64,000 nt of DNA, taken from positions 1 to 64,000 of the forward strand of contig JBNKMS010000022.1 of the NCBI GenBank assembly GCA_050293315.1, in the 5' to 3' direction. The notes below the pieces were generated by a model. The model was not told where the DNA came from and did no database searches. It was given only the letters and a program-made list of their open reading frames with translations. This stretch comes from CBFDBF01 sp050293315 (lineage in GTDB: Bacteria; Pseudomonadota; Gammaproteobacteria; Chromatiales; Chromatiaceae). This document shows, in pieces, positions 26,341 to 35,195 of this stretch. Every line of letters starts with the position of its first letter. Position 1 is the stretch's first letter. The position numbers and the translations under genes were made by a program.

Positions 26341-26946
26341 TCAATAGCCGCTACACTGGCAACGGTAAAGGGCTATTTCGCCCAATAGGTTGGGCAGGAA
26401 ATGGATGCCGGTGCGGGTGCGATGGGCATAGTCCACCACCATCCGCTCCAGGGTAATAATATTCTTCTGACGGCAGAGCCGATCGAAGTCCTTGACCGTG
26501 CATAGGTGTATGTTTCTGGTATTGTACCACTCTGCCGGGAGGGTGCGTGATACAGGCATCTTGCCGTTGAAAAAAAGTTGCAGGCGGTTGGTCCAGAAAC
26601 CGAAGTTGGGGAAGGTGACGATGCCCTGACGTCCGATCCGTAACATCTCCAGCAACAGACGATCCGGGAAATGCACCGCCTGCAGGGTCTGGGTCATTAT
26701 GACGTAGTCAAAGGACTGTTTGTCAAAATCTTTCAGTCCCTCGTCCAGGTTGCGCTGGATTACATTTATCCCGGCGCGTATACACTGGGTGATATTTTGT
26801 GGGTCGATCTCCAGTCCATACCCATCGACCTGACGCTCATCGCGTAGCAGACGTAGCAGGGTGCCGTCACCGCACCCCAGGTCAAGTACCCGGGAACCTG
26901 GTTCTATCCACTCCTTGATGATGGCGATGTCTGGGCGCAAGGTCAT
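26341..26946 (-). CDS. metW: MetW, methionine biosynthesis methyltransferase-like protein
   Basis: The 201-residue protein has a class I SAM-binding loop (VLDLGCGDGTLLRLL) and the MetW-specific YVIMTQTLQAVHFPDRLLLEMLRIG in overlapping pieces. MetW always accompanies MetX in proteobacteria and appears to be needed for full homoserine acylation; its own reaction is not settled. It overlaps metX by 4 bases, so the two are co-translated. Confidence 0.95.
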   Translation of the reverse strand: MTLRPDIAIIKEWIEPGSRVLDLGCGDGTLLRLLRDERQVDGYGLEIDPQNITQCIRAGINVIQRNLDEGLKDFDKQSFDYVIMTQTLQAVHFPDRLLLEMLRIGRQGIVTFPNFGFWTNRLQLFFNGKMPVSRTLPAEWYNTRNIHLCTVKDFDRLCRQKNIITLERMVVDYAHRTRTGIHFLPNLLGEIALYRCQCSGY

Positions 26947-28094
26947 GGGTCAGCAGCCTCGTCAGCGACCTGTCCCATGTAGGCGTACAGTAGCTGCATG
27001 TAGTAGTCGATTGGCAGCAGAAAGGCGTCATGCCCCAGTGAGGCCTCAACCTCGGCGTAACTCACCTGGCGTTTGGCATCAATCAGTGCTGCGACAATCT
27101 CTTTGGAGCGGGCCGGAGAGAAGCGCCAGTCACCGGTAAACGAGATGACCATAAACTCGGCCTCAGCCCGTCGCAGGGCCGCTGCCAGATCGTTGTCAAA
27201 CTCACTCGCCGGGTCAAAATAGTCCAGGGCCTTGGTCATTAGTAGGTAGGTGTTTGCATCGAAGTGCTCGACAAAAGATGTTCCCTGGTAGCGTAGATAG
27301 CTCTCCACCTGAAATTCAACATTGAAATTGAAGCTGCGGCGACCCTCATGCAGCTCCCGGCCAAACTTCTCCCGCATGGCATCATCCGAGAGATATGTAA
27401 TATGGCCCAGCATCCTGGCCAGCATTAATCCCTTCCTGGGGGAGGTGCCTTGATCGTAAAAGTGACCGCCATGGAAATCTGGGTCGGAGAGGATCGCCTG
27501 GCGTGCGACCTCGTTGAAGCCGATGTTTTGGGCCGACAGGCGTGGGGCGGTGGCAATCAGCAGGGCGTGACGCAACTGTGTCGGATAGTCGATGGCCCAC
27601 TGCAGTGCCTGCATCCCCCCAAGGCTGCCGCCAATGACGGCCGCCCATTGCTCTATTTCCAGGTGCTGCATCAGAGCGTGTTGGCTGTTTACCCAGTCCT
27701 TTACTGTCACCAGGGGGAAGTCGGGACCATATAGGGTGCCACTCTCGGGATTGATAGTATTCGGTCCGGTAGAGCCTTTGCAGCCACCCAGGTTATTGGG
27801 GCAGACAATAAAGAACTTGTTGCTGTCGAACGGTTTACCTGGGCCGATGCAGCTGTCCCACCAGCCCGGTTTTTTGTCATCCACATGGTGAAATCCGGCC
27901 GCGTGGTGGTCACCTGAAAGAGCGTGACAGATCAGTAACGCGTTGCTCCGATCTGCATTCAGTTCACCATATGTCTCGTAGGTCAGTGTGTATTGAGGCA
28001 GGGTGTGGCCGCTCTCCAGGGAGATTGGCTGTTCAAACAGATGGCTGGTCGGGGTGACCAGGCCAACAGAATCGGCAGGGAATGGTTCTGACAT
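26943..28094 (-). CDS. metX: Homoserine O-acyltransferase MetX
   Basis: MetX acylates homoserine to start methionine synthesis. The 383-residue alpha/beta-hydrolase protein has the nucleophile S157 in GGSLGGMQ, the oxyanion region LICHALSGDHHAAG, and a late Asp/His pair (TGDWRFSP...LGHDAF). The CPNNLGGCKGSTGP stretch is characteristic. Family members use acetyl-CoA or succinyl-CoA; those paired with MetW in gammaproteobacteria are often succinyltransferases, so the donor is uncertain. Confidence 0.95.
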   Translation of the reverse strand: MSEPFPADSVGLVTPTSHLFEQPISLESGHTLPQYTLTYETYGELNADRSNALLICHALSGDHHAAGFHHVDDKKPGWWDSCIGPGKPFDSNKFFIVCPNNLGGCKGSTGPNTINPESGTLYGPDFPLVTVKDWVNSQHALMQHLEIEQWAAVIGGSLGGMQALQWAIDYPTQLRHALLIATAPRLSAQNIGFNEVARQAILSDPDFHGGHFYDQGTSPRKGLMLARMLGHITYLSDDAMREKFGRELHEGRRSFNFNVEFQVESYLRYQGTSFVEHFDANTYLLMTKALDYFDPASEFDNDLAAALRRAEAEFMVISFTGDWRFSPARSKEIVAALIDAKRQVSYAEVEASLGHDAFLLPIDYYMQLLYAYMGQVADEAADP

Positions 28095-28197
28095 CTAGTG
28101 TTCCGAGGTTGTGATCAGATAAGTCTAATCACTGTCACCGCGGGGCGCAATATGCAGCGAATTATAAATGGGCTCGGTGGGGCAGCCTGTTTTCCAA

Positions 28198-30177
28198 CTA
28201 CGATGCGTCAAGGCCTCCGACCAGGCGTGGTCCCCGATGCTCCTCTGCGCTTAGTGATTGCTGGTCGTTCAGGGCGATATGCATATTGCGCAGCAGGGTC
28301 AACTGCCTTAAGACCGCCTGCTCCTGGGTCTCCAGTTCGGTGATGCGGTCTTTCAGGGTTTCACGGGAGCTGTTGATATTTTTCAGGTCCTGCAGATATT
28401 TTTCCATCTCCTGTTTGTGCGCAGTGATCTGCACGACCAGTGGCTCCAGGGATGATGTCAGCCAGTTATCTACATCTTGCCCCGACTGGAAGAATATGTC
28501 TCTGGCGCGACTTACCATGGCGACAAAGAAGCGTTTAACCACAAAGTGTTTCTCTGTCATGGTGGTAAGCGTACTCTTACGGAAGATGTCCGCTTCTTGT
28601 TTCAGCAGGTCGAGGTCAACCCGATAACGCATGACTGAGAGCATGCCGGGTGGATTCACCTCAAAGCCGTAATCATTCTGGAACAGGCGATAGATGCTGC
28701 GAATTAGTTTACGCGCCTGTTCGCTCTGTTCTACTACTGTCTGCATGTCCTTGTTCAGGTCATCAAACAGTGCCTGCATATTGGTCTTCAACCCAATCGT
28801 GGTCCAATTACCGGACATGCTTTTGTAGGTCTTTCTGATTTTGTTTTCCAGCCTGCCCATATTCAGTGCATGGCGCAGGACCTCGGATTGTTCCATCAAC
28901 ACCTTGCGGCTGGCCTTAAAGCTTTTGATGTTGCGCAGGTATTCGGCATGTTCAGCCTTGGCCTGTTCCAGCATATGCTCAATAATGCTCTGACTCTTGC
29001 CGCGCAACTGCTGAAGCTCCTGCAACTGCTTCCTGGTGCGGTGCAGTTTGGTGGCGATCAGGCCGTAACTGTTCTCCAGCATATTGCTGACTTCGGCAGT
29101 GATATTCTCCTGCACGATATGCTGCCGTTCATCCAGGATGCTGGTGGCCAGATAATCTTCCAGGGTCGCCAGCTCGCTCTTTTCTAGCAGCACCTTGTCT
29201 TTCCGCACCTTTGCCAACAGTCCCTTTTGCGCAGATATGGGGAACACGCTCTCCTGGCCTACACCAAGAATCTTCGCCGTTGAGCCGACCTGCTGTTGGA
29301 TCATTGCGTCGACCTTGCTGTTTTCCAGCAACTCGTCCCACAGAGTGTCTACCTTATTTAATACCACCATCAGTCCGCGTCGACGGCTGCTGTGAAAACC
29401 CTTGATATGGTGCTGCCATATCTCCAGATCGGTACGGGTGACACCGGTATCTGCGGCCAGCACAAACAGTACGGACTGGGCCGTTGGCAACATATTGAGG
29501 GTAAGCTCAGGCTCGCTTCCCAGGGCGTTTAGGCCGGGAGTATCCAGGATGGTTAGCCCCTGCTTCAGCAGCGGATGGGGGAAGCTGATAATGGCGTGAC
29601 GCCAACGCGGTATATCCACATGGGTGGTGCTCTGGAGAGGTTCCAGGTGTTCGCTCGGGTTGTACATCCCCAGGCGGACCGCCTCTTCCAGGGTGACGCG
29701 GCGGGTCTTTATCACCTCCTGCAGGGTCTCCTCTACCCGTGCGGCTGAGGATATATCCAGCGGATAGTTAACCCACTGCTCGTTGTCCCGTTTTAGCTGC
29801 ATTAGACTGGCATCCTGCAGTCTGGTCTCGATAGGCAGCAGGCGCACATAGGCCTGGTCTAACTTGTTGTCATAGAACAGCTCGGTGGGGCACATGGTGG
29901 TGCGGCCGGCAGATGATGGTAGCAGGCGCTGTCCATATTCGGCGAAGAATATGGCATTGATAAGCTCAGTCTTACCACGGGAGAATTCGGCCACAAAGGC
30001 GACGGTGATGCGGTCTCCCTGCAGGCCTTCAAGGCACTCATTGATCCGTTTTTCGGTCTGGGGATTCTCCAGACCAAACTTTTTCAGCCAAGCACGGTAC
30101 TGGCCAACAGTTTGACCTAGTTTTGACTTCCACTGCTCATAGCTGTGGATCTGTTGATGTAGGCGCGACTCTTCCAT
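28198..30177 (-). CDS. Bacterial dynamin-like GTPase
   Basis: This 659-residue large GTPase has a P-loop AEFSRGKTE at 63-71, a switch threonine region GRTTMCPTE at 91-99, DTPG at 212-215 and NKVD at 274-277. Long helical and coiled-coil stretches follow (about 370-470 and 590-640), as in dynamin-family stalks. A possible membrane-touching segment lies near 545-575. Such proteins remodel or protect membranes; the exact role here is unknown. The G1 residues differ from the usual GxFSSGKS by having arginine before the GK. It carries its own AT-rich promoter region and sits between metX and yggU, a place where Pseudomonas has no such gene. Confidence 0.88.
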   Translation of the reverse strand: MEESRLHQQIHSYEQWKSKLGQTVGQYRAWLKKFGLENPQTEKRINECLEGLQGDRITVAFVAEFSRGKTELINAIFFAEYGQRLLPSSAGRTTMCPTELFYDNKLDQAYVRLLPIETRLQDASLMQLKRDNEQWVNYPLDISSAARVEETLQEVIKTRRVTLEEAVRLGMYNPSEHLEPLQSTTHVDIPRWRHAIISFPHPLLKQGLTILDTPGLNALGSEPELTLNMLPTAQSVLFVLAADTGVTRTDLEIWQHHIKGFHSSRRRGLMVVLNKVDTLWDELLENSKVDAMIQQQVGSTAKILGVGQESVFPISAQKGLLAKVRKDKVLLEKSELATLEDYLATSILDERQHIVQENITAEVSNMLENSYGLIATKLHRTRKQLQELQQLRGKSQSIIEHMLEQAKAEHAEYLRNIKSFKASRKVLMEQSEVLRHALNMGRLENKIRKTYKSMSGNWTTIGLKTNMQALFDDLNKDMQTVVEQSEQARKLIRSIYRLFQNDYGFEVNPPGMLSVMRYRVDLDLLKQEADIFRKSTLTTMTEKHFVVKRFFVAMVSRARDIFFQSGQDVDNWLTSSLEPLVVQITAHKQEMEKYLQDLKNINSSRETLKDRITELETQEQAVLRQLTLLRNMHIALNDQQSLSAEEHRGPRLVGGLDAS

Positions 30178-30210
30178 AGGTTTCAGGCCGTTTCAGAGAC
30201 GTATTTCCTA

Positions 30211-30220
30211 ATTATATGCA
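30211..30220 (-). promoter_or_regulatory. Extended -10 promoter element of the dynamin-like gene
   Basis: On the minus strand TGCATATAAT (30220 to 30211) is a perfect extended -10 box in a strongly AT-rich 100-base gap, 34 bases ahead of the start codon. The -35 region is weak, as is common with extended -10 promoters. Confidence 0.5.
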
Positions 30221-30279
30221 GAAAATTATAAAGTTACACTATTTTTTTCATCATAAACATTATATTTATGCCATAAATT

Positions 30280-30579
30280 TCATGAAATATGACGGATTTC
30301 CGGGATAGGTATCTTTTTTGGGGAGTCGACCCTTACCAGTTTAAGGCGGCTGTTCTCCCCCCTCTCAATGGAGACATGGGAGCGATTTACCCCAAAACTC
30401 TTCGCCAGAAAGCGGATCAGATGGGCGTTGGCCTTCCCCTCTACCGGTGGTGCGGTGATACGCAGCTTGAAGTGGTCGCCGTGTGGGGCCAGAAATTCGT
30501 CTCTGCGTGCACCTGGCTGCACCCGTAGTGAGAGCAGCAGGGTGTTGCCGTCCCAGCGGTACCAGCCGGCGCTATCCAC
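30280..30579 (-). CDS. yggU: DUF167 protein YggU
   Basis: This 99-residue small conserved protein has the DUF167 pattern LSLRVQPGARRDEFLAPHGD and KLRITAPPVEGKANAHLIRFLAKSFGV in overlapping pieces. Function is unknown. The start is GTG; the gene overlaps the yggT stop by one base (TAGTG), the usual yggT-yggU pairing. Confidence 0.9.
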   Translation of the reverse strand: MDSAGWYRWDGNTLLLSLRVQPGARRDEFLAPHGDHFKLRITAPPVEGKANAHLIRFLAKSFGVNRSHVSIERGENSRLKLVRVDSPKKIPIPEIRHIS

Positions 30580-31157
30580 TACCCGAAGGGGGAGTGTGTG
30601 AGGTGTAAAAGGGGCGGTATCAGCAGCATTTTGAGCAGGGCCAACCCTATCAGAACCACCATGGGTGATAGATCGAAACCGGAGATCGGAGGGATCAGCT
30701 GCTGTACCGGGCGCAGCAGTGGGGAGGTCAGGGTGTGGAGCAGGCCGGTTGCCGGGCTGTAGCTGCCTGGACTAATCCAGCTCATAGCGGCCTGGATAAA
30801 GACTGCAAACAGAAAGAGGTTGATTACGAACTCCAATAGTGCAGGGATGGCCCAGGCTAGTGGCAGCAGTGGGGTCCAGTCGATACCCAGAATTGCAGCG
30901 ATCAGCCCCAACTCTATCGCCTTGAGCAGCCACATCAGTAGCAGGGAGGAGCTGTCTATCGCTCCGATTGATGGGATGATGCGGCGTAGCGGACGTAGTA
31001 CCGGGGTTGTGACCTTCACGATGAATTGCGAGATCGGATTATAGAAGTCGGCCCTGACCAACTGCAGGATAAAGCGGAGCATCACTGCAAGGATATAGGC
31101 TCCAAACAGCATTTGGATCAGGAATATCAGCGGGTTGGCAAGGTAATTACTCCCCAT
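30579..31157 (-). CDS. yggT: YggT family inner-membrane protein
   Basis: This 192-residue membrane protein is built of two YggT repeats, each with two helices and the RPxRRIIPxIG-like loop (VLRPLRRIIPSIGAID and LLRPVQQLIPPISGFD). In other bacteria YggT proteins are linked to osmotic stress and envelope function. It overlaps proC by 11 bases and is coupled to yggU. Confidence 0.93.
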   Translation of the reverse strand: MGSNYLANPLIFLIQMLFGAYILAVMLRFILQLVRADFYNPISQFIVKVTTPVLRPLRRIIPSIGAIDSSSLLLMWLLKAIELGLIAAILGIDWTPLLPLAWAIPALLEFVINLFLFAVFIQAAMSWISPGSYSPATGLLHTLTSPLLRPVQQLIPPISGFDLSPMVVLIGLALLKMLLIPPLLHLTHSPFG

Positions 31158-32001
31158 CGGAGCGGTCCAGGAGCTGGGATAGCTCTATTGAGCGGTTACA
31201 GGCGGCCTGTAGGGCCTGGTCAAATAGTTTGCGCAGCTCCCCATCTTCCAGGGTCTGGAGCGCCTTCTCGGTGGTGCCGCCGGGTGAGGTCACATGCTGC
31301 CTCAGGGTGGCCGGTCCAGCCTTGCTCTCAATGGCCATTCGCGCCGCACCCAGGGCGGTCTGCATGGTGAGCAGACGGGCGCTGTCTGCAGGTAGTCCCA
31401 ATTTGATGGCGGCCTCTTCCAGCGCCTCCATGACCAGAAAGAAGTAGGCCGGCCCACTGCCGGAGAGCGCAGTAACCACATCCAGCAACCCCTCATCCTC
31501 GACCCAGCGGGTCAGGCCGACCGACCTGAGGATCGACTCTGCGGTATCTCTGTCGGCAGCAGATACCCCGGGGCCTGCATGCAGCACGGTAGCGCCTGTC
31601 TGTATCATGGCCGGGGTGTTGGGCATGGTGCGTATCAGCGTGACATCACCACCCAGCCAGCGCTGGATGGTCTCCTCACGGATGCCGGCGGCTATGGAGA
31701 TGATCAGCGGCTTCTGTTTACGCACACTCTCCACCAGCCCCTGTGCCACCTGTTCCAATATCTGTGGTTTGACCGCCAGGACCACAACATCGGCCAGCGA
31801 GACCGCCTCATTGTTGTCGCTGGTGATGCGTACACCGCTGTTGGCTGCCATGGCGGCCAGCTTGTCGCTGTCCGGATCACTGGCCCATATGCGGGCCGGG
31901 TCATAACCATCGGCAACCAGTCCATTTATAAGGCTGTAGGCCATATTGCCGCAACCTATGAAGGCGATGCTCTTCTTTGACATATCTTGGATTGTTTTCA
32001 T
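31147..32001 (-). CDS. proC: Pyrroline-5-carboxylate reductase ProC
   Basis: ProC reduces pyrroline-5-carboxylate to proline with NAD(P)H. The 284-residue protein has the nucleotide loop FIGCGNMAYSLINGL near the N-terminus. It also has RTMPNTPAMIQTGATVL, TALSGSGPAYFF and the C-terminal LRQHVTSPGGTTEKAL, all diagnostic. A later in-frame ATG at 31983 would remove six residues; the upstream one is kept because GAG lies at a workable distance. It is the standard yggS-proC-yggT-yggU order. Confidence 0.96.
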   Translation of the reverse strand: MKTIQDMSKKSIAFIGCGNMAYSLINGLVADGYDPARIWASDPDSDKLAAMAANSGVRITSDNNEAVSLADVVVLAVKPQILEQVAQGLVESVRKQKPLIISIAAGIREETIQRWLGGDVTLIRTMPNTPAMIQTGATVLHAGPGVSAADRDTAESILRSVGLTRWVEDEGLLDVVTALSGSGPAYFFLVMEALEEAAIKLGLPADSARLLTMQTALGAARMAIESKAGPATLRQHVTSPGGTTEKALQTLEDGELRKLFDQALQAACNRSIELSQLLDRSDGE

Positions 32002-32049
32002 AGTTCACTCAACATCGGGAAGTCATGATAATAACCGAAAGAGAGAGAC

Positions 32050-32739
32050 TCAGCGACTAACTCGCGGTCCAAATATGGCGGTGCCGATACGCACAATGGT
32101 AGCCCCCTCTGCAATAGCCGCCTCAAGATCATCTGACATCCCCATTGAGAGCGTCTCCAGGGGTAGTTCGGGGGTGGAGAGCTGGTCCCGTAGCTCTCGC
32201 AGTATACGGAATGGGCGCCGCTGCTCCTCAATCCCCACTGCCGGGGCGGGGAGGGTCATCAGTCCGCGTAGCTGCAGGCGTGGAAGCTGCTGTATCTGTC
32301 TGACCAGATCAACGCTCTGTTGCAGGGTGGTGCCCCCCTTACTGTCCTCTGCATCCACATTGATCTGTAGGCATATGTTCAACGGAGGCAGGGTTGCCGG
32401 ACGCTGCGCGTTTAGACGTTGCGCCTGTTTTAGTGTGTCTACACTGTGAACCCAATCGAAGTGCTCCGCTATGGTCTTGGTCTTGTTGCTCTGTATTCGA
32501 CCAATGAAGTGCCACTCGATATCTAAATCTCGTAGCTGTTCGATTTTATCTACCGCCTCCTGCAGGTAGTTTTCGCCAAAGTGGCGTTGTCCGGCTGCGT
32601 AGGCCGCCCTGATATCTTCCGCTGGACGGGTCTTGCTCACCGCCAGGAGTTGCACCGATCCAGTTGGGCGGGCATATTGTTGCACAGCAGCATCAATTCG
32701 CTGGTGTAGATCTGCAAGACGCGCCTGGATGGGACTCAT
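32050..32739 (-). CDS. yggS: PLP homeostasis protein YggS
   Basis: This 229-residue alanine-racemase-fold protein binds pyridoxal phosphate through K36 (LLAVSKTRP). Other conserved parts are FGENYLQEAVDK, WHFIGRIQSNKTK, LQINVDAEDSKGG and LSMGMSDDLEAAIAEG. It buffers PLP rather than acting as an enzyme. The ATG at 32739 is chosen because it gives the family N-terminus and length; the longer frame adds 48 unrelated residues. It is divergent from pilT. Confidence 0.95.
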   Translation of the reverse strand: MSPIQARLADLHQRIDAAVQQYARPTGSVQLLAVSKTRPAEDIRAAYAAGQRHFGENYLQEAVDKIEQLRDLDIEWHFIGRIQSNKTKTIAEHFDWVHSVDTLKQAQRLNAQRPATLPPLNICLQINVDAEDSKGGTTLQQSVDLVRQIQQLPRLQLRGLMTLPAPAVGIEEQRRPFRILRELRDQLSTPELPLETLSMGMSDDLEAAIAEGATIVRIGTAIFGPRVSR

Positions 32740-32867
32740 GGTTAATGTTGTCTCCGTTTGTCTATACTGTGTGCTTGTAAGGTCAAAACGTGCTGCGTTA
32801 CCGTTTTTTGGGCTGAAATGCTGGCCGTTAAGCCCTGATGAGTAGATACTAATGACTAATGAGAGAC

Positions 32868-32929
32868 ATAAGGCAGGCGACACTCAGGACGGATGCACAG
32901 TGGCTGGATGTCGCCTGCCTTATCTCTTT
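32868..32929 (+). terminator. Terminator-like hairpin in the pilT leader
   Basis: ATAAGGCAGGCGACA (32868-32882) pairs perfectly over 15 bases with TGTCGCCTGCCTTAT (32909-32923), loop 26 bases. The right arm is followed by CTCTTTTT on the plus strand. It ends about 40 bases upstream of pilT, where no plus-strand gene needs terminating. It may end a small RNA or act as a leader attenuator; read on the minus strand it has no T tract. Confidence 0.6.
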
Positions 32930-32971
32930 TTGTAGACGATTATAGTCTTTTCCATATGCTGGAGGTAGTGG

Positions 32972-34012
32972 ATGGATATTGCCGAGTTACTCGCTTTTAG
33001 TGTTAAGCATAACGCCTCTGACCTGCATCTCTCTTCAGGGTTGCCACCGATGATCCGGGTGGATGGTGATATCCGCAGGATTAATGTCTCTGCACTGGAC
33101 CATAAGACGGTGCACGGGCTGGTCTATGACATCATGAATGACAAGCAGCGTAAGGATTACGAGGAGTTTTTTGAGACAGACTTTTCATTCGAGATCCCGG
33201 GACTGGCCCGCTTCAGGGTCAACGCCTTCAACCAGGATCGTGGTGCCAGTGCGGTATTTCGTACCATTCCATCAAAGGTGCTGACGCTGGAGGATCTAGG
33301 CTGTCCCGAGACATTCAAGAGCATTGTTGATGTCCCCCGTGGGTTGGTGTTGGTGACTGGTCCGACGGGCTCAGGTAAGTCGACCACTCTGGCAGCGATG
33401 ATGGATTATAAGAATGACAACGACTATGCACACATATTAACGATTGAGGATCCAATCGAATTTGTCCATCAGAGTAAGAAGTGTCTGATTAACCAGCGTG
33501 AGGTGCACCGCGATACCCTTGGATTTGCCGAGGCGCTACGTTCGGCGCTACGTGAGGACCCGGACATCATCCTGGTGGGTGAGTTGCGTGATCTGGAGAC
33601 CATCCGCCTGGCGCTTACTGCGGCCGAGACCGGCCACCTTGTATTTGGGACCCTGCATACCAGTTCTGCGGCCAAGACCATCGACCGTATGATCGATGTG
33701 TTTCCTGCCGGTGAGAAGGCGATGGTGCGCTCCATGTTGTCGGAGTCACTGCGGGCTGTTGTCGCCCAAACCCTGATGAAGAAGATCGGAGGGGGGCGGA
33801 CCGCCGCATGGGAGATCATGATCGGCACCCCGGCAATACGTAACCTGATTCGTGAGGATAAGGTGGCACAGATGTACTCGGCCATTCAGACCGGGCAGGC
33901 GACAGGCATGCAGACCCTGGATCAACATCTGCAGCATTTAGTAAAGCGTGGGATGATCAGTCGGCTCGATGCGCGCACCAAGGCCGTGGATAAGAATATT
34001 TTTACCCAATAA
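32972..34012 (+). CDS. pilT: Type IV pilus retraction ATPase PilT
   Basis: PilT is the hexameric motor that depolymerises pili to drive twitching. The 346-residue protein has the N-terminal PAS-like domain, Walker A GPTGSGKST at 130-138, the Asp box LTIEDPIEF, Walker B-type VGELRD, the His box GHLVFGTLHT and the PilT-specific AIRNLIRE at 288-295. That C-terminal motif separates PilT from PilB and PilU. GGAGGT lies a few bases upstream of the ATG. It is followed 32 bases later by pilU. Confidence 0.97.
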   Translation: MDIAELLAFSVKHNASDLHLSSGLPPMIRVDGDIRRINVSALDHKTVHGLVYDIMNDKQRKDYEEFFETDFSFEIPGLARFRVNAFNQDRGASAVFRTIPSKVLTLEDLGCPETFKSIVDVPRGLVLVTGPTGSGKSTTLAAMMDYKNDNDYAHILTIEDPIEFVHQSKKCLINQREVHRDTLGFAEALRSALREDPDIILVGELRDLETIRLALTAAETGHLVFGTLHTSSAAKTIDRMIDVFPAGEKAMVRSMLSESLRAVVAQTLMKKIGGGRTAAWEIMIGTPAIRNLIREDKVAQMYSAIQTGQATGMQTLDQHLQHLVKRGMISRLDARTKAVDKNIFTQ

Positions 34013-34044
34013 CTTTGAGTACAGAGTAATAAGCGGAGATAGGT

Positions 34045-35169
34045 ATGGATTTTAAAGGTCTGTTAAAACTGATGGTGGATAAGGGTGCCTCAGATCTCTT
34101 TATTACCGTTGGCGTACCACCCAGTATCAAGGTGCATGGGCAGATTATGCCGGCGGTTAAGGGAAAGATGAGCTCAGAACAGACCAGAGAGTTGGCCTAT
34201 AGTTTGATGTCGCCATCTCAGCGTGAGGAGTTTATAAACACCAATGAGTGTAACTTTGCGGTGGGGGAGAAGGGCGTTGGTCGCTTTAGGGTAAGCGCGT
34301 TTATCCAGCGCGACTCTGTAGGTATGGTGTTGCGGCGTATCGAGAGCCACATCCCGGAGATAGGAGATCTGCTGTTGCCGCCAATTATTGAAGATTTGGC
34401 GATGACCAAGCGTGGGCTGGTGATCTTTGTCGGTGCCACCGGTACCGGTAAGTCCACCTCGCTCGCAGCCATGTTGGGATATCGCAATCGTAACAGCAGC
34501 GGGCATATTGTCACTATTGAGGATCCGGTTGAGTTTACCCACTCCCATGCCGGTTGTATCGTGACCCAACGAGAGGTGGGTATCGATACCGAGTCGTACG
34601 AGGTGGCGCTGAAGAACACCCTGCGGCAGGCGCCTGATGTGATTCTGATAGGTGAGATTCGCACCAGAGAGACCATGGATCATGCGATCGCCTTTGCTGA
34701 AACAGGTCACCTCTGTCTCTCGACACTACATGCCAACAACGCCAACCAGGCGCTCGATCGTATTATCAACTTCTTCCCTGAGGATAGGCATCCCCAGGTG
34801 TTCATGGACCTCTCGCTGAACCTGCGCGGTGTAGTGGCGCAGCAGCTGATACGGCGGCCGGACGGCAAGAGCAGACGGCCAGTGGTCGAGGTGCTGATTA
34901 ATACACCGCTGGCGGCAGACCTTATTCGCAAGGGTGAGATACACAAACTTAAGGAGCTGATGAAACGCTCTACCGAGCAGGGCATGATCTCCTTTGACCA
35001 GGCGCTGTTCAACCTCTACAAAGAGGGTGAGATCACAATGGACGATGCTCTGTTGCATGCCGACTCTGCCAATGAGGTGCGCCTCATGATCAAGTTGGGC
35101 AGTGGCGATCTGGACAAGTTCTCATCCAAGATGGAGGACATCTCGCTGATCGGTGGGGACGATCTGTAG
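34045..35169 (+). CDS. pilU: PilT-like ATPase PilU
   Basis: This 374-residue paralogue of PilT helps retraction under load. It has Walker A GATGTGKST at 130-138, TIEDPVEF, GEIRTRETMDHAIAFAETGH and STLHANNANQALDRI. In place of AIRNLIRE it has PLAADLIRKGEIHKLKE, and the acidic tail (GDLDKFSSKMEDISLIG) is PilU-like. It ends close to the convergent pyrK-like gene. Confidence 0.95.
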   Translation: MDFKGLLKLMVDKGASDLFITVGVPPSIKVHGQIMPAVKGKMSSEQTRELAYSLMSPSQREEFINTNECNFAVGEKGVGRFRVSAFIQRDSVGMVLRRIESHIPEIGDLLLPPIIEDLAMTKRGLVIFVGATGTGKSTSLAAMLGYRNRNSSGHIVTIEDPVEFTHSHAGCIVTQREVGIDTESYEVALKNTLRQAPDVILIGEIRTRETMDHAIAFAETGHLCLSTLHANNANQALDRIINFFPEDRHPQVFMDLSLNLRGVVAQQLIRRPDGKSRRPVVEVLINTPLAADLIRKGEIHKLKELMKRSTEQGMISFDQALFNLYKEGEITMDDALLHADSANEVRLMIKLGSGDLDKFSSKMEDISLIGGDDL

Positions 35170-35195
35170 TCGGACGGTCGGTTTTTTTCCGGTCG

